The translations under genes and the position numbers were made by a program. 38,999 nucleotides of DNA from Trichinella spiralis (Eukaryota > Nematoda > Enoplea > Trichinellida > Trichinellidae), in assembly GCA_000181795.3 (NCBI GenBank), contig CM012953.1:16125996-16164994 (forward strand). Direction: 5' to 3'. How positions within the stretch are numbered: position 1 is the first letter of the stretch; each line of letters begins with the position of its first letter. This document shows positions 22,501 to 33,912 of the stretch, piece after piece. The notes under the pieces were generated by a model. It had not been told where the DNA came from, searched no databases, and saw only the letters and a list, made by a program, of their open reading frames with translations.

Positions 22501-24807
22501 CTAAGATTGGACAGTCAAACTGCGTACCAGATGAACCGCCTGTTCTTGTAGGGTAAATAAAAACGTTCCACGTAATTTAGGGATACGGTAAAAGAGAATT
22601 CAAGTTATGACCAGAAAGGCTCCTGTGAATGTTGGACCCGAAAATTGGATATCGAATGCCATCAAAATTTCAATTCCACCAACAGAGTTGAATTTTTGAC
22701 GCACAACGACAAACAATCATTCTCGTCAACAATTAATAAAACACGTCATTTACACGTTTGAATTGATGACCATTTTAAAGATTAAAAGCACAAAAACATA
22801 CCACTTTTTTCAACGAAAATTATTTATAAATTTAAAAAATTGTTATCATAAAAAGTTCCACCGATTCGCTTTTTTTTGAAATTTATTCCAATTGCGTGAA
22901 TAATACATTCAAATAGATGAACAATTAAAAATAAAACTAACCTTTTCTTCGAACAAAAAATTTACAAATTTCACTCATTCGAACAATTTTTACTTCAAGT
23001 TATGAATATTTTTTTGTTTTGTTTTGTTTTGTTTCAAAAACTATTTGATTATTTATTTTATTAATCGTACATAATGATATGAAAATTGTTATCATCTCAA
23101 GAGAAGAATACACACAATCGCTAGCATTTTTGCAAATCATACAAAGGAAAGATAAGAAAAGAAAACAGAACCAAAGTCATATTTTTCGCCATTTGTCAAC
23201 CAAATATCATTGTATTTTTCACATCAGTTCATTTTAAAAAGAATAATGTGAATAGTGAAAATAGAATCAAAAAAGAAGCAAACAAATAATAAAAATCAAT
23301 TATGTATCAATCAAATTGTATAAAAATTACAAATAAACATAAAATTCTTCACCCCAGAAGAAATAATACAAATTTCAAATTATTTTCAGAGTGTGCAAAA
23401 AAAATTTACTTTTCAATAATTTTAAAAATCAGTAGTGGTGGTGGAAAACATTGTTGCTTTTTATTCTATTACTGAACAATTGAATATTTGAATGATTTTA
23501 TTATTTTCTACTAAAAATAAGCTTAAAATTTCCGACAATGAAATGCAAACATTGTCAAGATCGTTTGATTAACAATTACGCGCAAGCTTATTAAATGAAG
23601 AAGCAAACAAATTCAAGTCAAGCACCAGTTTTCTGGTCCATAACATCATCAGCGATGTACGTCAGAGAAGAAATGAACCAAAATTATCAAATTACAGAAC
23701 ACAGATTCTCAAGTAATGATAAACCGAACAGGACAGCGTATTTCATTTAAGTTTCATTTAAATTTCTCATACACTTTATTGGATTAATGATTTTTTTAAT
23801 ATTAAAAAAACAAATATATATATATATTATTGATAATTAATTGTAAAATTATTGTTTTTCAACAGATCAAAGTGTCATTAAGTGTCGTAAATAGATAAAT
23901 AAATAAATAAATAAATAAAATTTCACACTTTACCCAAAGTTGGTGGACCAGAAGAGGGACAACTGCATGGAAATAATTTTTTCGCCTAAAGATGAAAAAT
24001 GATGATCAAGTAGCATGTAGAAATGATACAGTATGGAGAGTAGAGTAAATTTTTTAAAAAAAAGAACAAATTGGTGCTCTTACACGACATTTCACGTGTC
24101 CGTCGACGCCGGTAAATCTGCGTCCAGTTGTGGACAAAGCGTCGCTGAAGCACGAGTCGAGCAGGCAAGGGGATGTGACGTCGTTGGCGAGATTCGTGTC
24201 GACGTAGAGGGGCTGCTGGTCAGCGAGCCGGACAAGTGGTACTGGAGGGGGGCAGGGCACCGTGCACGACGAAGAATTGCGGCGACGTTCCACAGCGGCT
24301 TTCAACTTCATGCCGGCCAAATTCCACTGCTGCCGACAGTCGGTACGGTGGTAGTTGACCGCGTTGGATGTGACCGTCGCGTAGCAGCGTTGTTGCTCGT
24401 CGTCGCCACCGCCCTTCGCTGTTGGCTCTTGGCCACGGGAGGCAATGTCCGATTTGGACCGTGGTCGAAATTGGTCGCACAAAAATTGACCAAACTTTTT
24501 CGTCGAACTTTCACCTTTCCCTCGACTGGGACAAATGGAAAATTAATTATTAAATTTCAATTGGTCCAATTGAAACACAACACAACACCACACCATACCA
24601 GTCTGCATCGTCCAATTTTCGACCACTTCGAAAAGCTTTGAAATTCGGCATGAAGCTGAACCGACGCCCAGTGACAACTTGGCCGTTGCCTTGGGACTTG
24701 GTCGACGACCGCTTTTCGAACCGCTGCTCAGCAGTAGCGCAGTCGATGGCGCCGCCGCTGTTCACCAAATCAGCGGACTCCAATTTCACCAATGGTCGTC
24801 GATGCAT
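13569..24807 (-). CDS. PRKAG: AMP-activated protein kinase gamma subunit, long isoform (640 aa, 13 exons)
   Basis: The regulatory subunit of AMPK; it binds AMP, ADP and ATP through two pairs of CBS motifs. Exons (minus): 24599-24807, 24084-24525, 22416-22464, 20832-21001, 16903-16960, 15716-15816, 15115-15301, 14699-14756, 14426-14552, 14253-14333, 13990-14184, 13753-13921, 13569-13645. All are GT/AG and phase-compatible. The core, from [19 protein letters not shown] onward, aligns with animal gamma subunits. CBS1 (~320-390) has VRAAPLWDD and [11 protein letters not shown]2 (~405-470) HRLPVIDP and THKRIL, CBS3 (~480-550) [11 protein letters not shown] and [11 protein letters not shown]4 (~560-620) HRVVAVDN and VSLSDIL. 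The nucleotide-contacting Arg, His and Asp residues are thus present. The ~310-residue N-terminus is poorly conserved but holds basophilic sites RRFSF, RRLSES and RNLSLF. The start at 24807 is the first ATG after an in-frame TAA. N-terminal exon joins are inferred. Confidence 0.85.
16735..16895. repeat. AGCT/GCTA-rich repeat tract in AMPK gamma intron
   Basis: Clustered imperfect repeats such as GCTAAGCTAAGCTAAGCC and GCTAGCTAGAGCTAGGTAGC lie just downstream of the 58 nt exon, on the gene strand. The simple palindromic tetramer AGCT recurs many times. The tract may be a simple repeat or a regulatory region; its function is unknown. Confidence 0.6.
17008..17371 (-). CDS. PRKAG: Alternative first exon of the AMPK gamma gene (short isoform, predicted 452 aa)
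   Basis: From an ATG at 17371 the frame encodes [20 protein letters not shown], then a Ser/Ala/His region with nine consecutive Gln, and ends FAFTADT before a GTGAGT donor at 17007. This exon ends in phase 1, exactly the phase needed by the CBS1 exon starting at 15816. Joining them gives [19 protein letters not shown], a 452 aa protein that skips the 58 nt exon 16903-16960. If the short sequence up to 16961 is retained instead, the frame also stays open but adds a very hydrophobic [11 protein letters not shown]. Upstream (17.4-17.9 kb) is a GC-richer segment that could hold the proximal promoter. Confidence 0.65.
17372..20650. other. Long intron of the AMPK gamma long isoform / region upstream of the short isoform
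   Basis: Contains a GC-richer stretch to about 17,780, (CA)n microsatellites at about 18118-18137 and 18298-18313, and otherwise AT-rich DNA. No further exon was identified between 17.4 and 20.65 kb. Confidence 0.5.
20651..20690 (-). other. PRKAG: Candidate 40 nt alternative exon of the AMPK gamma gene
   Basis: The minus strand shows an acceptor GCAAAG before 20690 and a perfect GTGAGT donor after 20651. The 40 nt between them encode [13 protein letters not shown] plus one base in the phase left by the preceding exon (20832-21001), and end in the phase needed by the CBS1 exon. It could thus replace the 58 nt exon. If the donor is not used the frame runs into a poly-Leu stretch and a stop. 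The pyrimidine tract is poor. Confidence 0.25.
21002..22415. other. Intron of AMPK gamma long isoform
   Basis: AT-rich intron between exons 22416-22464 and 20832-21001. The plus-strand frames at 21280-21612 and 21703-21906 have no supporting splice context and are not called. Confidence 0.6.
23938..23966 (-). other. PRKAG: Candidate 29 nt microexon of the AMPK gamma gene
   Basis: A good acceptor (TTATTTCCATGCAG) precedes 23966 and a GTAAAG donor follows 23938. The 29 nt fit in frame only if the exon upstream ends two bases earlier, at 24086, using the weaker GTGTAA donor; then the protein reads VPLLVHQLW before CCPMTEEYN. With the stronger GTAAGA donor at 24083 the microexon must be skipped. 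Both routes keep the frame open. Confidence 0.3.
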
Positions 24808-25403
24808 CCGCACAGCCGAACTAAAGTGTTACAAGGGCAACCGACCGGCGGATATAACCACAATTGCAAACCGCTTCCGAAGACATGCATGCAGCCAACC
24901 AATTGGCAATTCTGAAACCAATTACCACCACAGCGGTGCAATAAACAAACAATCAGACAAACAAACAAACAAACAAATAAACAACAAAACCGGATTACTT
25001 GAATACAACTGGTTAGACAAAACAGTTTCCACAAAGAAATAAATAAACAATGGGAATTGGTTTCTTTGATGAGCTTGTTATTGAATAATTAAAAAAAATT
25101 CGTCCTCTAAATTTGATACCAATTTTAATCAAAAATCTGTCATCACTTTCACTCTCACTGCCTGTGCTTGGAGTGCATATCAATTCCATATATCAAGAAG
25201 CAACAAAGTTGGAGAAAAGAACAAAAGATTGCATGCATTCATCAGAACAACAACAACAACAAATGCAAAATGTTTCAAAAATATCATAAATAAATAATTA
25301 CTGCACAAAGTAAAGTGAAAACAAACTAATAGATATATGCATAATTTATGTTGTACTCACACGCAATGTTGGCTCTGGTATGTGTATATGTTGTAATGTT
25401 GAC
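24808..25403. other. Spacer between MOCS2A and the AMPK gamma distal start
   Basis: The first ~120 bp is GC-rich and probably 5' UTR of the long AMPK gamma transcript. (ACAA)n lies at about 24957-24983. No coding exon was identified. Confidence 0.5.
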
Positions 25404-25763
25404 TCAACCACCGCTCACTGGAGGTATGACGGCCACTTCCACCCCTTGGAACAAATGCACCTCGTCATCAAAGCGAACGTAATCTGAATTGACCGCAATT
25501 AGCAATGTTGAAGCGATCGGTCGAAGGGAGGGGAATTTTTCAACAATTAAAGCTTTCAAATCAGCGCCATACATTGGACGAACGGATTGGTGGAAAAGCG
25601 GCTTTTCCAATTCAAGCGAACAACTGCTCAAGCCGGTCAATTCACGAGCTTGGGCAAAGAATAAAATTTGCACAATTAATTTCGACCCGGAGTCTGTAAT
25701 GTCGTTGGAATTTTGAACAGAAAACCCTTCTTTTCCATTATTCCAACAATCATCCGCTTCCAT
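25404..25763 (-). CDS. MOCS2A: Molybdopterin synthase small (sulfur-carrier) subunit MOCS2A
   Basis: A 119 aa MoaD-type beta-grasp protein. With MOCS2B it forms molybdopterin synthase, which adds the dithiolene sulfurs during molybdenum cofactor synthesis. The family part begins at LIVQILFFAQARELTGL and ends VEVAVIPPVSGG. The C-terminal Gly-Gly is the end that is thiocarboxylated and it is exactly at the terminus, as required. Animal MOCS2A proteins are about 85-90 aa; here an extra ~30 residue N-terminus has no recognised motif. The ATG at 25763 is the first after an in-frame TGA. A TTTTTCAG acceptor precedes 25823, so the coding exon probably has a 5' leader exon. MOCS2B was not found downstream, so the two-protein mRNA known for mammalian MOCS2 is not evident here. 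Confidence 0.88.
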   Translation of the reverse strand: MEADDCWNNGKEGFSVQNSNDITDSGSKLIVQILFFAQARELTGLSSCSLELEKPLFHQSVRPMYGADLKALIVEKFPSLRPIASTLLIAVNSDYVRFDDEVHLFQGVEVAVIPPVSGG

Positions 25764-25823
25764 ACCACACGTACACCACCATCAACAGCAACAATGAAAG
25801 CAACGTTTGTTATTTTGGAATAC

Positions 25824-28800
25824 CTGAAAAACAACTGAAATTTATGTTTATATTAATATTAATTAATAAAATTTCATAAAATCTCAATAAACAAACAAAG
25901 TTACAATTATACTATACATATATGTACATGTGAATGGCAAACAAAGTTTTGCTTGAAAATATTGATCACCACGCCCCATTTCCAAGCACAAGCTTCACAA
26001 CAACAAAATTGGCCGCTTTGCTAAATTTATCTCGCGCATCAATATTTTGCAAAGTTCAATTTCAGAATTTGAAACAAATTAAAATTCCAACTGACAAAAC
26101 TTACGCAACAAAATATGAACTCGATGCCTACCCATTGATCATTTATAAATATATATATATATGCGTAGAAAATATTCCCAATCAAACAAACAGATTCGGA
26201 TTTATTTCTAGTAATACTTGTCCATTCAGTAATTTTTATCATTAATAATATTTCATTCAGTCAAAATCATTAAATTTTATAATAAAGAAAATTGAAAAAC
26301 AGATAAAAGATCATCGAATCAATGAAAACTTGATCTATTCATTTTAAGCGTTGTGTCATATTACAATTAATCATTATTAATGATCTCAGCAAACAACATA
26401 GCATCGCAGCAATTCAATGAATACTAAAAATAGTCCAGAAGCAACTTCTCTCGTTTCCTTATTATTATTAATAGGAAAAATCAATTTACAACTTTTTTCT
26501 TGTCATAAACACAAAGTATTGCTTAAAAGAAAATCAAATATAATATATATATGTATAACACCAGGGAATCATTGAAGTAATTGAATAAATGTACATACAC
26601 AAACAAAAATCCCGACCACTACACACTGATTGATAATCAACTATTTAATAAAATTTTAGCAAAAAGAGTTCCCCGAATTATTTCTATTATTAAATTTTGC
26701 AAATGAAATTCAAGACCATGAAAGCATTGCGTATATATGCGTGTATGCAGCATTGAATGATATCAACGACAGCAACAACAAGCAATAAATAATTTTTCCA
26801 CACCGGTTTCAAACTATTCAACTTTTAAATTAATCTTTTTGCATAACATAAACAAATCATTTCATTTATTCTGTTATTCATCGACTTTGCAAACAATAGA
26901 AACATTTTTCATTTAAAAATAAAACTTGATTTACATTTCAAATGCAATTTTATTACAAATTCAAATTGTCCATTTAGAAATAAAAATTACACACCGCATA
27001 CGTAAAAATTTGCTTACAAACAAAACAATCAAATTCAAAATTTACTAGTCAAATGAAAATCAGCTGAATCGAACGAATGTTCAAATTTTCTTTCTTTTTT
27101 ATTGATTTTATTTATATAATTAAATAATGATTTTCTCAAAATATTAATTTTTCCAAATATATGCATATAGCAGCGAATCAGTTAACAACGAAAGATTTTC
27201 CCAATTTCCAAAATAGATATATAATAAGAAAAAGAAATATTTCTTTTGCTTAATCAATTTTCAGCTGTCAGCTTTGGAATGTCAAATGAAAAATCTTTCT
27301 TCTTCAACCCATCACGCAGAGAAGAAAGAGAATATATGTAAATTTTTCAACAAATAACTAATTTACTATATCATTATTATTTATTTATTTCTACTTGTCA
27401 TAATAATACAATAAACTTTCAATTCTCAATATCAATTTTTCAATACTGAATATGCAAACAAGCAAGTAAATACTTTTGTTCAAAATTCAAAACTGATGAT
27501 AATGGAATAATTACCAATAATTGGTCCCTTTGAAAAATCGATTACTGCTTTACAGATATGTAACAAATTTAAAAAACATGATGATGAAACAATAACAAAC
27601 ACATCACATTAAAAATAACATATTTCAAAATTTATCATTAACAGCCTATATAACTGAAAAATAACAACGAAAAAACTAAATTCAAAGTATACGTTTGCGT
27701 TAAATGAAAATTATCAAAAATTGCATAACCTTGCAATGAGCATTCAAAATCAATTTCGACAAACATACACCATCTGTGCTTGCATATCAAAAATGAATTC
27801 TAATAATAATAATAACAGCAGCAACAACAACAACAATAATAATAATTAATGATTTTAAACTGCAAAAAATTTGATTACCTCAAATTAATTTAAATTTGAA
27901 AAAAATATATACATTAATCAACCATAAATGATTTTAAAAAAATACAGCTAAAAACAATATGATCAAACATTTCGTTATATTTGACCACAATAAATAAATC
28001 AATGCAGAAAACAAGTCTAATGAAAAATTTCATCACTGAAGTAATAATAGAATTGATCAACTTTGCAAATTAAAGCAAAGCATTATTCAACTAAGTGAGT
28101 GAATAATTCGAGCTCTTCAAGAAATTTCCAAATGCGCTCCGCTTTTCATTTTACATATTAAATGAAGCCATTAGTTGAATGAAATAAAAAATCATTAATA
28201 TGGAAATAACAATTTGAAAAGAAAATAAATTTACCGCTTCAATTAAAGTTCTATATTTTATAAACAGATCGAATTACAATCATTTCAAATTTGAAAGGAA
28301 ATTAAACAAAAAAAATTTTAATCAAAACAGAGCAAATATGTTAACAGTGCTTTGCTTCATTTGAATGTATTCTATTCAAATGTAAAAGACACGGTTATAA
28401 ATAAAATTTACATTTCACTATTCACTTTTCTTCATAACTAACACAAATAATTTTAAAATGTAAAATTTATCAGTGAAAAATAATAATAACAAAACAAAAA
28501 ATAACCCTCAAATACAAAATACTGATCAACTGTTGTAATCTTGTGAAACACAGCAATTCTGAAACAACATTAATGCAATATTTCATGCATTCGACTTTAT
28601 TTCAATTTTCCCTTTAAAGTTAACACAAATACAGTTGATTACTAACGACGATTATTCATTGCAAACATTCGATTTGATCTGTTTTACAAATCCTTAATTT
28701 TTCAGAATTATTTTAAATTATACAAATGTACAGCAAAAAATATGTACAGATTATTAAAAATTTCAACAACAATTTTTCGAGAGCAGAATCATGTTTATCC

Positions 28801-29092
28801 GTGCACGTGATAATTGAATTAGAATTTAACACAAACAAGTTGGGCAATGAAGCGTGTCAACGCGAAGCTCAGAAAACAATCTGCGACTAGCTAGTTAATT
28901 ATTGTCAATTTCAGGCACAAAATTGCACAAATTTTTCCTTGAATACTTATCAAAATGGTGTAACTTGAAAACCGTCTTTAAACTTTAAACAAAACAAATA
29001 AAAGTGAGCCGACAAAGCATAAACATAAATACGAATAAATTAGATCAACAAAACTCAAATTCCTCCAGTGAAAATACAATACTTGAACTTAC
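25824..29092. other. Long AT-rich intergenic stretch
   Basis: No recognised gene. The plus-strand frame at 25934-26245 (103 codons, starting MANKVLLENIDHHAPF) is open but matches no known family and is not called. At about 27265 a plus-strand TTTTCAG is followed by 30 open codons (LSALECQMKNLSSS onward) to a stop; this may be chance. AAT/AAC simple repeats occur near 27800-27845. Confidence 0.4.
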
Positions 29093-29175
29093 TACGCAAG
29101 AGAATACAGCAAATAACTGATCATTCACCAGTTTAACAAATCGTCGAATTGGACTTGTGCCAAAGTACCACCTAC
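29093..29175 (-). other. Orphan candidate exon (83 nt)
   Basis: On the minus strand a TATTCTTAG acceptor precedes 29175 and a GTAAGT donor follows 29093. One frame is open throughout and reads RWYFGTSPIRRFVKLVND then QLFAVFSCV. A second frame reads VGGTLAQVQFDDLLNW and then stops. No neighbouring exon was recognised. It could be an upstream exon of the MOCS2A transcript or part of an unrecognised gene. Confidence 0.25.
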
Positions 29176-30386
29176 CTAAGAATACAGTAATGTGATTTTC
29201 ACGTTAAAAATTGACTTCATTTGAAATTTTGCTGTAATTTGCTAGCTATGAAAAATGTAGAGCAAATTTTATTAAATAATTCACTCTGAAATTACAGCAT
29301 TAATAACAACAAATATTTCGAATAGAAATCTAGAATGCATTTGATTACTAACAGTGACAGCAAAATAATTTATACAAATATTCAAATGATGTAGCAGTTG
29401 CGCATGAATTGCAATGTCAATTTTAAATCTGTACAAAGTAACCTAAAACCTGAAATTCTATATCTATTTAAAAAAAATGAATCAACATTAATTGCACTGA
29501 AACATTTTGTGTAAAAGAAATTCTTTCGGCCTGTGCAATGAATAATTTACACGCTGTAGCACGTGCATTTCACGCGATTACAAGCACAACGTACTTTACT
29601 TTACTTTACTTCTACATTAAATAAATAAATATCAAAAAAAAAGTACAATTTGCAAAAATAAACATTACATGAACGCAATGAACACTTCAATGTATTACTG
29701 GAGAGGTGATTTGAGAAAGCATAATTAACATCTCTACGTAGCGAGTGTCCTGCTGCAAACTCAATTGCAAGTGCTCATCTTAATCCAATAAACAGAAATT
29801 GTTGTTGCTTTACCAGCTTGACGATACAGCACTCTTAGCAAAAACAACAATCACAAATCAAACAATATTATTACCAATCATCTACTAATATTACAATACA
29901 TACATATATATATATAATTCCATTGGGAACAATTTGCAAATAACTTGTATAAATAGAAGTGAACAGTAATTTTTTAAAACTTTTGACTGAGAAATTTTAA
30001 TAGCCAATTTATTGGGGATATTCTCGCAATGTATTCTTATGTACGAAAACTTGAAATAAAGCCGATTCAATGAAAATAATAAATGCTGAGCTTAGTCATA
30101 ATGATCGGCAATTTGATCGCAAGCATTGCAGCTGAACACGCGATAGCTTTTATTGAAAATATGCACAAAAGTACTTTTTTCATAAATTTTAATGTCCTCA
30201 TAAAATATACAAATGAATGATATGAAGAAAAACTATAATTGCATAGCAATAATTAATTAAAATATTCCTTAAATAATACTATTGATTTTGTCTTATTGAA
30301 TCTTTTATAACAGCAAACAAATTTATATAATTTCATTAATTTTCTAATAAAATCAAAAGATAACAAAATTAAAAATAGAAATAAGT
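29176..30386. other. AT-rich intergenic stretch 3' of ALKBH8
   Basis: Contains a triple ACTTT repeat near 29595-29610 and AT-rich sequence. No exon or RNA gene was recognised. Confidence 0.45.
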
Positions 30387-33300
30387 TTAATTTTCTTTTT
30401 TTACTATAACACACCAATTTCCTTGTTCATAATATGATTCTACTACAATGCAACGGCTGACTTGTTGACAAAGAGATTGCAGTTCGTTCTCTTTGAAAAC
30501 GTGATAATATCGCAGAAACATTTCACGCCGCTTATCATCAATATCATTAGATTTATTAAATTTGCTTTTGGCAAATTTCCAAGGAACCAGCAAATCTTGA
30601 CTTTGAAACTGCTGTCTATTCTTGTGGACAGGAAATATTTCCTTGGATGTGGACAAGGATGAGGATGGAATTTCATCGTCGTTGCAAAATGAATATTCTT
30701 TCTTTTTGCCACTTTTCAAGTAAAAAGATTCATTCCCATCACGACGCTGTTCCATTGCCCAAACGTAAATTAAAGCCTGTCCTCCTGGTCGAAGTATGCG
30801 AACAATTTCTTCTACAGCACGACGCCGCCGATTCTAAAATCAAAATTCCAAATTCCTTTTTCAAATTAATTAATTAATTAATTAAACCAATAAATAATCG
30901 TATTATTATTACTTCTGTAGGGAGATGATGAATTACCGAAATTGATAAAGCTGCATCGAACATGTCGTCCAAAACAGGAAGATCACAACAGTCAGCTTGA
31001 AAAATATTGAACCCTTTACTTCGACAAATGCTGCATAATGCGAAAGCACGATCGCAACCAACATTTACAATATCTTTTTTGCATAATAAATATTTTCCAT
31101 TGCCACAACCGACATCCAAAAGCAGACTACCATTTGAAATTGATTCAATAAAACGCTTTACACCTGGCCACAATGAATGCCGAGTTTGATCAAAATGATC
31201 CGCAATTTGCTCATAAACCTAAAATAAAACTTTTCATATTAAATACAATATATTCATTTTTGAATTTCAACATCTTTGAACAAATCATCTAAGCATTATT
31301 TATAATTGAAATGTTCGATTCGAATTTTCTCTATGGTCTCAACAATGTTTATTTGTCTAGTAGGTAAACAAGTTTCGCGGAAAGCAAAGACAGGATTTTA
31401 TTATTTTAAACTTTTCAACCATTAAACTGAACAGCAGTAAACTTATGTATATATACCAATCATAGGACACTACAAAACAAGGGTTAGTGGTCTAGTGGTA
31501 TGATTCTCGCTTTGGGTGCGAGAGGCCCGGGGTTCGATTCCCCGCTAACCCCCACTCTTTTCAACTCAAATGCATTCAGCCTTATTTATTAAAATTAATT
31601 GTACTCATTGAACATATTCTTGTATCATCTTTGATCTAATCGAAAACACCACCACTTCCTTATCATCATTCAAATAAACCACTATTATCATTTATCCATT
31701 GAATCACTTAAGCAATTTTAATTACATTCTTCATTTAATGCTTATTTAATACACTACAGTTACTTGAAACCTACACAAAACACATACAGTATATAATACA
31801 ATAAACAAAAACAATGACTTAAAATGGAAATCACTGACATTAATACTGACAAGATAACAGAACTTGTATATCATACAGTTTACTGTAAAATAATTATACG
31901 ACATTCCTGAAAACTGTAATAGATTAAAACCGCAGTAATTTATCATTTTGGCAGCATTTAGTTCTTCACCTAATACATATAACCGAAAGTTTTATTGTTT
32001 TCTTAGGCGGATCATTTAACAAACAAATATTTAATGTAAAAGAGCTACCTGATGAACGTAAACATTTTCAACGCTATTTAGATCTGTAACGCTCTGACCA
32101 GTATCATTTGTACAACAGTCACAGCAATTTTTCGAACAAGATGAATCTAAAAAAAGTTACAATTTTCAATTAATGATACAAAATTTCATAGTTCCTTTTA
32201 GTAACAATCTGTATTTTATAACTGCTCGATTAAAAAGTGCTAAAAGTGAGCGAGCATACTTTCTGCAGGACCGACGTTGCGGAATGTGAAGGATATTCGT
32301 TTGTCTCGCTTTAACAATCGACCATCACATGCAAGATCGTACTTCTTCGATGATATTCTAAAACAATACAAATAAATATAAATAATCACAAGTCCACTCA
32401 TACCCATGCTTCCAAATATCTTTTGCTTCATCTTTCAAAATTAACAAACTTCTTCTGGGCAAAATTAAAGAATAGTGCTCATTTGTATCTTTCTTAAAGC
32501 TCATAACTGCCTAAAACAATGATGCTTCAGAAAGATTTAATGAAAAAGAAGAAAAACAAAAATTACTTGCTAAATTATTTACAAATAATTTATCAATATT
32601 TGTAAATAAATCTACTAGTTATTTTTTGCAAATCTTCTTAATAAAATTCTACTGTCATCATACAGAAATCGACAGTTTTACATATGAAATTAAAAATACT
32701 TTGTTATAAATACAAAATGATACTTTATTTATAAAATTTAAAATTTAAAAATTATATGATAGCATATTCACAGCATCACAGAAGATATGATGATGATGAG
32801 GGAAGTTTTAAGGATGAAAATAACAACACAAAAAATATGCATGATAAACATTTATTACTCACATCACTAACAAGGCTCAACGATACAACTTCCCCTTTTA
32901 TCAGAGGAGAATTATCGCCATGGAGGGGAATTCCTAAAATATACTAATTAAAATTAAAACACATTTTTATTCACCTTTGCTCCACCTTGGCCAGGTTCAT
33001 AGAAGTTAACAGTTATCTGATTTGGAAGTGCTGAAATAAATCCATGAAATAGCATGCGTTCACATAAGGAATGGCAAAGATCTGGAATTGGCTGTTTCGC
33101 CGGTTTTTCGATATCGGGTTCGTTGGTAGTATAAATAAAATCATAACCAAAGTGCAAAACTGTGCGATTTTTCAACTTTGATCCTAAAACATCATAATTC
33201 ATATTGTTTTGAAAAATTCAAATAAAATTACCACCATCCGGGCAAAGTGAAATGCAATCATTTGCAAGCTGAATCAACAAAAGTTCCTCTTTTTCGGAAA

Positions 33301-33912
33301 CAAAATTTTCCTCCAACCGTAAGCCCACAGGCACTGATGCCACAGGGTTTGTGGACACAACATTTGGCACTGAAACAAACAAAGAATGCCAAAATTTATA
33401 TAATATTAAATACTTAAAAATTTAAAATTTTCATCTTGCTATTAAATATCAATAGTCCCCGTCCTGTGATATTCATGAAAAACATATTTCAGATGAATAC
33501 ATAAATAATTTGAATCAACACGCATAAATTACCTGTCTGAACATATAAAAAATAAAAAGCAACATTTTTTTCTAATGAATACGGTTTGCAACCTTGAAAT
33601 TGCTCAAACAGTGTAATAGCATCTTGTATTGAATCGAAGTGAACAAAGGAATATGGCTTATGAATGCGAACATAAATGTCAAAAGTGCCAGCAGCATGCT
33701 CAGCGCAGAAGTGTCGCAGTTCTTCAGGAGAGACTCCACAGTCCAGACCACCGTTAGCCACAAACAAATTCTCAAAACAAATAGTGCAAATACAAAATTG
33801 CATTTTCATCAAAAATTCAAACCTGAGAAGGTTGTTCAGTAATTACCACATCTGGCTCGTGTTTTTGCAAAGAAGCAATCAATTTGCGAAGTTTTCTCTC
33901 AATTTTCTTCAT
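30387..33912 (-). CDS. ALKBH8: ALKBH8: tRNA wobble-uridine methyltransferase and hydroxylase (596 aa, ten exons)
   Basis: ALKBH8 makes mcm5U from cm5U at tRNA position 34 (methyltransferase part, with TRMT112) and can hydroxylate it (AlkB part). Exons (minus): 33823-33912, 33533-33770, 33232-33369, 32986-33183, 32863-32933, 32404-32510, 32260-32357, 32049-32146, 30913-31218, 30387-30833; all GT/AG, phases consistent. An RRM (~30-110) starts NLFVANGGLD. The AlkB domain (~120-310) has FYEPGQGIPLHGD, giving the iron-binding HxD; the second His is in DIWKHG, and the 2-oxoglutarate Arg in RISFTFR. A Cys cluster (SSCSKNCCDCC) follows and may bind zinc. The methyltransferase (~347-596) has the SAM motif LLLDVGCGNGKY and ends SYYEQGNWCVIVKKEN, as in the human protein (664 aa). 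All catalytic residues appear present. A tRNA gene lies in the intron 31219-32048. Confidence 0.93.
31481..31552 (+). tRNA. tRNA-Pro (anticodon TGG)
   Basis: A 72 nt cloverleaf. The acceptor arm GGGTTAG pairs with CTAACCC (31545-31551) and the discriminator is C. The anticodon stem CTCGC/GCGAG encloses loop TTTGGGT with TGG at 31513-31515. The T arm is CGGGG-TTCGATT-CCCCG and B box GGTTCGATTCC is intact. CCA is not encoded. A TTTT terminator follows at 31557. It closely resembles animal tRNA-Pro and has no intron. It lies in an ALKBH8 intron on the opposite strand. Confidence 0.97.

Noticed and set aside
24033-24641. Plus-strand 202-codon open frame
   Set aside because: It is the antisense shadow of GC-rich AMPK gamma exons, whose minus-strand frame has good splice sites and continues into the conserved gene.
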